64,000 nt of DNA from Hyperoplus lanceolatus (lineage: Eukaryota > Chordata > Actinopteri > Uranoscopiformes > Ammodytidae). Shown piece after piece: positions 41,192-53,890 of the stretch (position 1 is its first letter; each line of letters opens with the position of its first letter). Under the pieces are notes generated by a model. The model was not told the origin of the DNA, did no database searches, and was given only the letters and a program-made list of their open reading frames with translations. A program made the position numbers and the translations under genes. The stretch is from assembly GCA_026929865.2 (NCBI GenBank), contig CM049415.1:1-64000 (forward strand), given 5' to 3'.

Positions 41192-44100
41192 GGGGTGGGG
41201 GGGACTTGTGTCCGCGGGCGGCCGGCCGCATCCGAGACCGTGCTGTCAATTAACGTTAACGTGTCAGTAGCAGGCAGCAGTGTGTGTGTGTTTGTGGGGG
41301 GGACTCATGTGCGCGCACACGCGCTCGGTGTGTGGGAGCGGACTTGTGTGCGCGCGGTCGCGCTCGGGCTTTCAGTTTAGATTTTAAACGGAAACATGAT
41401 TTGAGTGGGTCCCCAAAATAAATTGTATTTCTTTAGAAATTGTAGCGGTAATCTTCTTTGATGTTGATTTGGGTATTATGAACATATATTCATGTTTGTT
41501 CAGAATGTATCAGACTCAAACATATTAATCAACCAATTTGTTTTCTAACAAGAGTTTCAACCTAACGATGAACCACCTAATGAAGTTCAGTAATTCAGAC
41601 ACAAAGTAAGAAACAGTTTTTTCTTCTACAAATTAGTGCCGTGAAATGTTATCAGTAAGAACAGCCTCAAATAAAGCTTACCAAAGGCCTGTTACGAGTT
41701 TGAAAAACATTTTAAAACAGCTGGATATTGTGTTGTTCTTGTGTATATACACAATATACAAATAATTTTTTATTTTTTTTTTTATTTATTATTCTTCCGG
41801 ACAATTACACATAATACATAATTTTCTCATTGCATATTGATACATATTACTTTGTGTTATCGTCCGAAGGGAAGCAGGAGAAGCCAAAGGCTTATCGGGT
41901 CCCGCCCCCACTGCCATAAGATTCAGATACACAGATACACAGCTACTACAGTTAGAACATTTTTTTTTTCTTTTTTTTTTTAAGAAGAATCATTCTAAAA
42001 CACAGATAATTTTAGGTCTCTAATTTCCTCTCTGCCTGTGACAATGCAGATATGGGCTTGTCCATTTCTTCTCTAGTAGCCTAAATACATCTGCAAAAGT
42101 ATTCAAAACAGTCAGTGTGTCTGCTGACCTCGGCTACAGTCCCAGAACATGCAGTGTATTTACAAATTCTTCAGTCAGAGAAAGTCTTCCATTTTTGAAT
42201 CGGGTGTTCTGAACACACAGTTGATAATTAATAATAGCAGAGCACATTGTATTTACGATTTCAAAACCTTATATTTTGACACAAACCAGTTAAAATCCCT
42301 TTAGTTCAAAGTCCATGCTATTGCCTTCTTTAATCCAAAAAGTCCATGCTTTTGCCTTCTTTAATCCTCGTCCCTCCGGAATTGATCCAAATCCTCCTCT
42401 GTTTTGATTTGCACAATTTTGGCTTCTTCGGGTGTAGCTCCATTCATTTTGATGAAGATTCTTCCATCTCTCGTCCAAGTTTGTTGGACCTGTCCACATT
42501 TTTTTAACCCTCTCGCTTGATAGGCCAAATAAGCCTTTCTCTTGGTTAAATTTTCACTCATTCCAATTTGTTCACCTTTAAGCTTCTTGCCTTGACTGAG
42601 CAGGTTTATCTTATGCTTTCTACTCACAAATTTCAGAATGACAGCACGCTTTTTGGCGAATTTCCCCTTCGGGAGAAGAAAACAGGACTCCACGTTCTCT
42701 AGATCCAGATTAATGGCTTTGCTTCTCAGAAACATTGCCACTTGTTTTTCCACCGTTACATTCCCTGTATCGCCCTCTTTTTCTCCATTCCCGGCAGCTG
42801 CATACGACCTTGGTTTAATATCCATTCCAGTTAGTATCACATCTCTGTTTTTTGCTTGTTGTTCTTGTTCATCAATTTTATCTCCAAGCTCTTTCAAGAG
42901 CTGATCTTTCTTCACATTGACGGCTTGAAGTTCCTTCAATTCGATCATCAGTGGCTTCAGACCAGCAGCAACTTTCTCTTTGATTTTTACATCAAAACGC
43001 CCCATCAATTTGTCAACAATCCCAGCCAGCTCAGCCTTCCGCAGTGCTCGCTCCGTCTCCCTCTCACTTTGTATTTCTCTCTTCAAATCTGCCAACATTC
43101 CTTTCTTCAAGTCTGCCAACTGTTTTTTCATTTCTTCCGCAAAAACTTTGTCTTCTTCCATTCCCTTATCAGTGTTTTTCCCTTTTTTGGGACATCTCCA
43201 GCGATTTTCAGAGATTTTACTAATGCTGTGAATCTGAGTTCTCCACTGCTCTCAGTAAATAGCTCTTCACCCTCAGCATGCCGGAAGTGAATAATGAGAT
43301 AACAAAGCAGCTCATCATATGAAAGCAAAGATTGGAAATAAAAGGAGCAATCTGTTTTCTATATGTGGAGTCATCTGGATATGTTTCAACAATGACAATT
43401 CATACTAACAAGGAATACTTTATTAACAAAGAAGTTTCCTCACAGGAAGAGGAAGAGGAGTGGTGTTTCTGTGGAGGAGCAGCCGTCCTGCTGTGCTTTG
43501 TGTCAGGACGTCCTGAAGGATCCGGTCTCTACCAGCTGTGGACACTGGTTCTGCAGACGGTGCATCACCTCACACTGGGACCAGTCTGATCCATCAGGAG
43601 ACTCCTCCTGTCCCCAGTGTGGACAAACACCCAGACCTGGACTGCAGACAGCCAGTCAGACCAGCAATATACAAAGTAATGTTTCTTTACTTTGCAGCAT
43701 GAATGTTCAAAAGTTGTTTTTAATCAAATCAAATCAGTTTATTTCAAATCAGTTTTATTTGTATAGCCCAATATCACAAATAGACATTTGCCTCAGTGGT
43801 CTTTACATTCCATACAATATGATACAATATGACACCCTGCCCTTACACCCTTAGCTCGGCTGAGAAAAAACTCCCAGTAAAAAAAAAAAAAAAAACCTTT
43901 ACCGGGATTAAAAAATGTTTGAAGAAATCTCAGGGAGAGTTGACAAAGTAAGGGATCCCTTCCCCAGGACAGACATGCTGCAATAGATGTCATAAGTAGA
44001 GAAAATCACGAAGGAATTTGATCATTGACCAGATGTTTACATGGTAATGCTAAAGTAAAGCGCGAATAGTGTGGATGCAGGAGGACTTCAGATGCTGCCA

Positions 44101-45596
44101 GAGGGGAATTTATATTTATTTGGTGAACATTTCTCATTATTCTTTCTTTTTGACGGTTCATTTTCTTTCAGAATATATTAACATAATCACCAGTATCATA
44201 TTTTCTTTGTCTTGTCTCTATCTTAGTGAGTGGTGGTCTGCAGGAGGTTCTAGATGAACATAAGATCAGTCTGAAGAGCAGATGTGAACGTGTGACTGAA
44301 GGAACTGATCAAACAGGAAGTGGAACTCTCCTCAACAGGATCTACACTGAGCTCTACATCACAGAGGGACAGAGTGAAGAGGTTAATACCCAACATGAGG
44401 TCAGGCAGCTTGAGACCGCTTCCAAGAAGAAAACCCTCCATGACACTCCAATCAAGTGCCACGACATCTTTAAAGCCTTACCAGACCAACAGGGACCCAT
44501 CAAACACATCAGAGTTGTCCTGACGAACGGCGTCGCTGGAATTGGAAAAACCTTCTCAGTGCAGAAGTTCACTCTGGACTGGGCAGAGGGCTCAGAAAAC
44601 CAAGATGTCAGTCTGCTGATTCTGCTTTCGTTCAGGGAGCTGAACTTGATCAGAGATGAGCAGTACAGTCTTCTCCAGCTGCTGCATGATTTCCATCCAA
44701 CATTACAGAAGGTCACAGCAGAGAAGCTCGCTCTCTGTAAAGTTTTGTTCATCCTTGACGGCCTGGATGAAAGCAGACTTTCACTGGATTTCCACAACAA
44801 TGAGTTAGTGACTGATGTCACACAGAAGTCATCAGTCAATGTGCTGCTGACAAACCTCATCCAGGGGAATCTGCTTCCCTCGGCTCTCATCTGGATAACT
44901 TCCCGACCTGCAGCAGCCAATCAGATCCCTCCTACATGTGTTGACAGGGTGACAGAAGTACGAGGCTTCACTGACCCACAGAAGGAGGAATACTTCAAGA
45001 GGAAAGTCAGTGATGAAGAGCGGTCCCGCAGCATCATCTCACACATCAAGACAACCAGGAGCCTCCACATCATGTGTCTAATCCCAGTCTTCTGCTGGAT
45101 CACTGCTACAGTTCTGGAGCACATGTTGACTACAGACCAGAGAGGAGAGCTGCCCAAGACCCTGACTGGCATGTACTCACACTTTGTGATGGTTCAGACA
45201 AAGAGGAAGAAGCAGAAGTATGAAGAGGGACATGAGACGAGTCCACAGGAGCTGACGGAGGCCGACAGGGAAGTTCTTCTGAAGCTGGGGAGGCTGGCGT
45301 TTGAACAACTGCAGAAAGGAAACATCATGTTCTACCAAGAAGACCTGGAGCAGTGTGGTCTGGATGTCACAGAGGCCTTGGTGTACTCAGGAGTTTGTAC
45401 CGAGATCTTCAAAGAAGAGAGTGTGATCTTTGAGAAAACAGTCTACAGCTTTGTTCATCTGAGCATTCAGGAGTTTCTGGCTGCAGTCTACATGCACCAC
45501 TGTTACACCAGCAGCAACACAGAGGTACTGAAGGACTTCCTGGGAGAAGACTGGGACAGGTACGTGTGATGATGATGATGATGATGATTGATGATG

Positions 45597-45628
<32 letters not shown>

Positions 45629-48600
45629 GATGATGATGATGGTGGTGGGGGGGGGGGGGGGGGGGGGGGGGAAGTGATATCTGCTCGAACACCAACACAG
45701 ACTTCCTTGGAAAAAAAAAATTAAATTCATCCCTGGATGTCTTCCTGAAGAGTGCCATGGAGAAATCCTTAAGAAGTAAAAATGGCCGCCTGGACCTGTT
45801 TGTCCGCTTCCTTCATGGCCTCTCTCTGGAGTCCAACCAGAGGCTCTTAGGAGGCCTGCTGGGTCCAACAGACAACAGTCCAGAAATCATCCAGAGAGCC
45901 ATCAGAAACCTGAAGGAGATGAACAGTGATGACATATCTCCTGACAGAAGCATCAACATCTTCCACTGTCTGATGGAGATGAACGACCAATCAGTTCATC
46001 AGGAGATCCAAGAGTTCCTGAAGTCAGAGAACAGATCAGAGAAGAAACTCTCTGTGATCCACTGCTCTGCTCTGGCCTACATGCTGCAGATGTCAGAGGA
46101 GGTTCTGGATGAGTTGGACCTGAAGAAGTACAACACATCACCGGAGGGAAAACTGAGACTGATTCCAGCTGTGAGGAACTGCAGAAAGGCTCGGTAAGTC
46201 CAGATGTGGTTAACAATGTAAAAAGTATAGATGAGTAGTTCTTTAAATATACACTTAAGCTTTCATCTTTTTGTCTTAAACTTGTTCATTACATACATTA
46301 TATGGCAGTTGTTTTTGTCTTAGATTACGACTATGCTCCAGAATTTAAAAAAAGATTTTAATCATTTTCCGAATGGGAGGTCCTGGATATATGCTTTAAA
46401 TATAGATGCTTTCATTCATTGATTGTGTATATTTGTGCTAGAACTTATTTTGGAAAAGTTTAGAACTTATTGTTAATACAGTTATTCTGTTAATTATTAT
46501 TTCAAGTGACGGTTCGCTCCTGTGGCTCTGGCCTTCGTTGCAGTGGCCTTGGTTTCAAATCCAACCGTGGACCTTTACTACAGGTCATCCCCCTCTCTCT
46601 TTATCTCCCCATTTTCAACTCGTCTGTCTAGTGGAGCTTGAAAATGCCAAAAAATAATTTAAAAAAAATATATATATATATATTTCAAGTGAATATTTAA
46701 CATTGCTTAAGAAGTCACTGTGGCCGAATCTGGTGCTAACTTTGTGGAGACAGACACAGGATCAGGGGCCGTATTCACAAAACATTTTAAGGCTAAGAGT
46801 AGGTCCTAACAGTGCTGATTTAGGAGTAAGTCTTAAAAATAAGGGGAGTTTCACTCCTAATGTTTAGGACTCCAACCATTTTTAAGATAAGTGTAATTCA
46901 CAAAGCATTTTAGGCTATAAACTATTTATCATAAATCTATGAAAAGCTAGGAGTCCTCGAGAGGTGTCCTAAGTCACTAAGAGTAAATCACAGACAATCA
47001 CTGTTGATGGTACGTTTTGGAGAGTTGTAATTTCCTAGTGAGCTTTATAAAATAGGCCTTTAATAACTGATTGTTTAATGATCTTAGTAAAGCTATATTC
47101 CTGGAAAGTATAGACACATTTATATTTATTATATTTGTATAAAAGCTCTTCAATGTATTAAGTTCCTTTTCCAATTCAAATGCATTGTTGGGTTTACAAT
47201 GAATAGACCTATGTGGCTGTTGGTGTCTAGGTGGCTAATTGTAGGTTAATTGTGGGAACCCCTGCAGTATCTTGGTTTCATGTTAAATCAGTGTCACTTG
47301 TCATTAATTGTATTTAAAAACTCTTTACTTTAATACAGCGACACGACATGGATATCTCCCACAGTGTTTCTATCATAAATTCACTCTTAGCTCTCATTCC
47401 CTCTCAGCCAATCACTGTGGGCATAGAAGGTATGAACATGACATCATCCATAGCAACAGGGTCAACACCGCCCTCTAGTCTTAGCTTAGGAGTCCCTCCC
47501 ATTCCTTAGTAAAAGTTGGTCTTATCAGCTTTGTGAATAGGTTTTAAGAAATTACTCCTTACTAAGAACTTTTAGTGCTCCTTAGGAGTACTCTTAGCGC
47601 TAAGATAAAATGTTTTGTGAATACGGCCCCAGATCACTGTGGACATTATTGCAGCATTGTAATTTAAAATGTTCTCCATTCATCTGCAAGATTATTGAAA
47701 CAAAGATTAAATGTCTGTAGGTGAGAGAGAAGGAAAGTGGTGATAATGATGTAAAACACAGTGAGATCAGATGGACTGAACTAGGGATGAGCATTTTCAG
47801 TCATTTCAATTTTCGAGTCCTCTCATTACGCTATGAACGAGTAATTGTTTCCTCAGATGGAACTTTTGTTTTACCTGAACCTCTGATGTGACGAGCAAAT
47901 GTTTCTCAAATCAGGACATTTCAAACTGTTCTGTCATCAGTTCTCTTTCATAATAACATTTTGTAACACTTGTGTCATTACAGACTTTCTGGCTGTGGAC
48001 TCTCAGAGACTCACTGTGAAGTTGTGGCCTCAGCTCTGAAGTCCGACCCCTCCCATCTGATAGAGCTGGACCTGAGCTTCAACAAACTGGAGGATTCAGC
48101 AGTGAAGGCTCTCTGTGTCGGATTGAAGAGTCCAAACTGCAGACTGGAGACACTGAGGTCAGTTCACTGACTGGAGCTCGTAGGTTTAAAGTTTTGGTTC
48201 AAAGATGTTCTTAGATTTATTTTTAATTGTAGTCTTCTCAAAAGATGTTTGAAATAATAAACTAATTGCAAATTTCAAAACTACCACATTACAACTGGAG
48301 CACTCCCTGCACAGTGTTTGCTCATTGGTCCATTCGTGAAGCCAAATGCCTTGGGATTGCTCTTCCGCATGTTGCCCGTCTTAGTGGCAGCCAAGAGGGT
48401 GTGTTGCCATACATCCTGTTTAAGAAACAAGAGACACAAAGCAAAGATTTAATTAGTCTCTATTGCAGGATTTATTCTGCCGTGTCCCTGTGATATTAAT
48501 TATCCTCTGGGCGCCGCGCGCCCCATAGTGGCTTGGTGAATTATAAAATGAGATTTAGTCAAAAAACAAAAAAAATAAAAGTATCAAAACTTCTACATGA

Positions 48601-49966
48601 TACTGATGCATCAAATGTATTTATATCTGTAACACTTTACACAAATGCCTTGAGCACTAGTGACTGTTGACACTGGAAACCATAGAAACAAGGAATTTTG
48701 AAGAAGGATTCACACTCTGAGGATTTTAGGAGGAAAGAGACTCTGTTGTAGTTTCTACAAACACATGGAGAGACCATTAATACTGTTTGTGATTCAGACT
48801 CTGTTGTAGTCACATGGCAGGAGAGACCATTAATACTGTTTGTGATTCAGACTCTGTTGTAGTCACATGGCAGGAGAGACCATTAATAGTGTTGGGATTC
48901 AGAATAAGAACAGACTGGTTACGCTTTATGTAATGGTCTTTGTAATAAGCTCTTGAGGTAAAACAACTTTATTATTGTTAAGTAGAGGAGGAGTTCAGAA
49001 AGGAGGGTTTGCCATCATGGGCATCGGTCGGAATCTAACGAGCTGTGAATTGTATTTATTTCTCAAACCATTGGATTTGTGATGAATCTAAAACTTCATA
49101 TGATAATAAATAATAATGCAGATACAGTAACTTTATACTTTGGGGCGACTGTGGCTCTGTTGGTAGAGCGGGTCGGCTGATGATCAAAGGGTTGGAGCCT
49201 TGACACCTGTGTCATAGTTGTTGTGTCCTTGGGCAAGACACTTCACCCACCTTGCCTCGTGTGAATGTCGATAGTTAGCTGCTGCTATCGGTGTATGAAT
49301 GTGTGTGTGAATGGTAACGTGGGAAAGGAAAACAGGTCTCCCTTGCAAAAGAGTCTTCGGTCTCAATGGGATTTACCTGTATAAATAAAGATTAAAAAAA
49401 ATTAAAAAATACTGCACATTAGAAAACAAAAGGAAATTCAACTCCAATTCTGCCGCTTCATTTGTTGATCTCCAAATGGAGACTGAAAAGGTGAGCCAGG
49501 TGTATAGGGAGTGAAACAGGTTCACTAGATCAGGTTAACGAGCAGTGAACAGTGTGAGGGTCACCAATCAGTGCTACTAACCAGGAAGTGAACTGAGTGT
49601 GTAAATAAGAGTAGAGGAATCTTTACTATAATCATGTATTTATTAAGCAGTTAATCTTGCTTTTCAAAGCTACTGCATCTAAAGTGAGACGATAATCAAA
49701 GATTAATTAACCTTAATAAGGCATTGCTCTCGCTTTAGATCCGATAGCTGCATCAGGAATAGTTAACTGTCTAATAAGGGAAGAGTTAACTGCTAATAAT
49801 AATAAAAGTTACTAAAGGTTGGACAGTAACATAGTAGAGGGATTAGTAAGACTCAATAAGTGGGTTTGAAATGCTTTTATGAACAATAATGTTTTTTATA
49901 AACTTAATACATTCATGTTATTAAACATCTATAAATTGTTAAACAAGTTTCTTATAATAATCACTG

Positions 49967-50042
<76 letters not shown>

Positions 50043-51736
50043 AAGACAAAGATCAAAGCATATTTCCAAATGCAGGTGTTAAATGGATCAATCTAATATT
50101 TTTCCTCTAACTCCAGACCTGACTGAGATCAGCAGCTTGATATTAATCTGTGTTGACATGAATAGGTGTGTGGATGTTGTGGTGACATGTGGGTGACGTC
50201 TGTAGAAGGCTGACATTATGATGATCCACAACAACACAATGACAAAGTCACTCTACTCATTTTAGAGGAAAGCTCATTGATTAGAACAAAGTCATGTTGA
50301 GCTGCACATTTAAAACCTGAACACATCTGATTGGGTTATTAATATATTTTTATTTACATCATTTATTCTTTATTCAGATTGAGGTCCTGCAGTTTGTCAG
50401 AGATCAGCTGTGCTTGTCTGGCCTCAACTCTGAAGTCCAACCCCTCCCATCTCAGAGAGCTGGATCTGAGAAACAACGAGCTGCAGGATTCAGGAGTGAA
50501 GCTGCTGTGTGGTTTTCTGGAGAGTCCACACTGTAGACTGGAGACTCTGAGGTCAGTTCACTCACTCTGTTACTTTTGTAGATCTTATATATTTAATTAA
50601 CATTTGAAATTAATTTATGTAGAAACATAACTTGTATACATAAAGCTATACATTGTCCTTGTTTATATTTCCATTTATCTTGTTCCCACATTCAGCTGGG
50701 AGCAGCGTGTTCCATTACTAAAGTCAAAGTATGGTATTCTAGAATTGACAAGGTTTTGTATAATTATATTGAATAATCAAAGTCACGTGCACACATACTA
50801 ATCATAACATTACAACATTAATTTAGTCAAATGTGTGAAAGGGTAGATCTCAGGAACATATTCTCTGTCCAGAGTTCATGTGTGAACTTCATTACAGTAG
50901 GAACACATTTAAATCAGGATTGGACTTCCTGTCCTCACAAATCAGATAACATTGTTGTTTTGCAAAGAAAAGAAAGACTAAGAGGCACAGAGGTGTTTAG
51001 ATATATTTAGAAAATGCTCAAGAGTTTAACAAATGTATCAAACTGCCGACTAAACGTTCCTGTTTTCCCTTTAGAAATCATCTCTGTAGAAGAGAGGCAT
51101 GGGGGGGTATATAACGTCTTAATTTACGTCTCAATTTCTCATTTTATTTTCCCTTGTTTGGAAATAGATCGAGGACAAGTTAAGAAAATGAATGCATCGT
51201 TATATGTCAAATAGATTCAACTTTCAGTGTTTCTGTTGTTGCTAGCACTGCTTCTTTAGACGTTAGGAATTCTAAAATTGTCTGTAAATCCACCATTTAA
51301 AAAAGGTGCTCCGAGGAACATTCAGTTTGTGTTCATTCTAGCGCCCCCTTTGGACAAAAGCAGTAGTGTTTTTACCACACCAGCTGTTTTTACTGGGTGA
51401 GCGTCCCCATGACAAAGGCATTAAGAAAAACTATATAAAAATAGCTTTCTCTGCACTGATGGTCTGGTTTGCTGGTAAATGTCATTTATGATCATCAGAG
51501 GAAAAATTATACTTTAAAGCTAATTTTTTTCAACACCTTTTTCATCCCTGACTTTGCATCCCCTAAAACACAATTGTTTAGTTTATTTTTTATAAAAGCG
51601 CACACTGATTTTTGGGGTAAATCTTCACATTTTATAATGAATTTCCAACCAACTAATATTTCAGTTCTTATTGTCAACGTTTCCTTTCATTTCAGTTTGT
51701 TTTGGCAAATAATATCTGTTCCTTAATATTGATACG

Positions 51737-51801
<65 letters not shown>

Positions 51802-53397
51802 CAAGAGGATAGAGATCAAAGCATAGTATGTTGTTATGCATATATGGGTGATGTCTGTAGAAGGCTGACATTATGATGATCCACAACAACACAATGACTA
51901 AGTCACTCTACTCATTTTAGAGGAAAGCTCATTGATTAGGACAAAGTCATGTTGAGCTGCACATTTAAAACCTGAACACATCTGATTGGGTTATTAATAT
52001 ATTTTTATTTACATCATTTATTCTTTATTCAGATTGAGGTCCTGCAGTTTGTCAGAGATCAGCTGTGCTTGTCTGGCCTCAACTCTGAAGTCCAACCCCT
52101 CCCATCTCAGAGAGCTGGATCTGAGAAACAACGAGCTGCAGGATTCAGGAGTGAAGCTGCTGTGTGGTTTTCTGGAGAGTCCACACTGTAGACTGGAGAC
52201 TCTGAGGTCAGTTCACTCACTCTGTTACTTTTGTAGATCTTATATATTTAATTAACATTTGAAATTAATTTATGTAGAAACATAACTTGTATACATAAAG
52301 CTATACATTGTCCTTGTTTATATTTCCATTTATCTTGTTCCCACATTCAGCTGGGAGCAGCGTGTTCCATTACTAAAGTCAAAGTATGGTATTCTAGAAT
52401 TTACAAGGTTTTGTATAATTATATTGAATAATCAAAGTCACGTGTACACATACTAATCATAACATTACAACATTAATTTAGTCAAATGTGTGAAAGGGTA
52501 GATCTCAGGAACATATTCTCTGTCCAGAGTTCATGTGTGAACTTCATTACAGTAGGAACACATTTAAATCAGGATTGGACTTCCTGTTCTCACAAATCAG
52601 ATAACATTGTTGTTTTGCAAAGAAAAGAAAGACTAAGAGGCACAGATGTGTTTAGATATATTTTGAAAATGCTCAAGAGTTAAACAAATGTATCAAACTG
52701 CCAACCAAACGTTCCTGTTTTCCCTTTAGAAATCATCTCTGTAGAAGAGAGGCATGGGGGGGGGTATATAACGTCTGAATTTACGTCTTAATTTCTCATT
52801 TTATTTTCCCTTGTTTGGAAATAGATCGAGGACAAGTTAAGAAAATTAATGCATCGTTATATGTCAAATAGATTCAACTTTCAGTGTTTCTGTTGTTGCT
52901 AGCACTGCTCCTTTAGACGTTAGGAATTCTAAAATTGTCTGTAAATCCACCATTTAAAAAAGGTGCTCCGAGGAACATTCAGTTTGTGTTCATTCTAGCG
53001 CCCCCTTTGGACAAAAGCGGTAGTGTTTTTACCACACCAGCTGTTTTTACTGGGTGAGCGTCCCCATGACAAAGGCATTAAGAAAAACTATATAAAAATA
53101 GCTTTCTCTGCACTGATGGTCTGGTTTGCTGGTAAATGTCATTTATGATCATCAGAGGAAAAATTATACTTTAAAGCTCATTTTTTTTCAACACCTTTTT
53201 CATCCCTGACTTTGCATCCCCTAAAACACAATTGTTTAGTTTATTTTTAATAAAAGCGCACACTGATTTTTGGGGTAAATCTTCACATTTTATAATGAAT
53301 TTCCAACCAACTAATATTTCAGTTCATATTGTCAACGTTTCCTTTCATTTCAGTTTGTTTTGGCAAATAATATCTGTTCCTTAATATTGATACGTCT

Positions 53398-53470
<73 letters not shown>

Positions 53471-53586
53471 CAAGAGGATAGAGATCAAAGCATAGTATGT
53501 TGTTATGCATATGTGTGATGTCTGTAGAAAGCTGACATTATTAAACATCTATAAATTGTTAAACAAGTTTCTTATAATAATCACTG

Positions 53587-53665
<79 letters not shown>

Positions 53666-53795
53666 TCAAGATCCCTCTAACTAGTATTTTAGTTTTATTG
53701 TAAATATTTACCAGTTGACAGAGAATCATTTAATTTGTTCCCATTAATTTAAGTTTGTTTTAGCAAGTAATATTAGTAACCTGATATTGATCCAT

Positions 53796-53890
<95 letters not shown>

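Larger units (their letters stand above)
50378..53665 (+). repeat. Tandem duplication of LRR exon plus intron (1,655-bp period)
   Basis: Sequence from just before 50378 repeats from 52033 with very few differences, exon and intron alike. Long CA tracts mark the edges. Confidence 0.88.

Noticed and set aside
45387..45868. His-rich and Ile-rich minus-strand ORFs
   Set aside because: Translations of the GAT/G microsatellite within the NACHT exon.
49142..49220. Possible tRNA gene
   Set aside because: A- and B-box-like sequence belongs to a SINE with degraded B box and A-rich tail; no cloverleaf.
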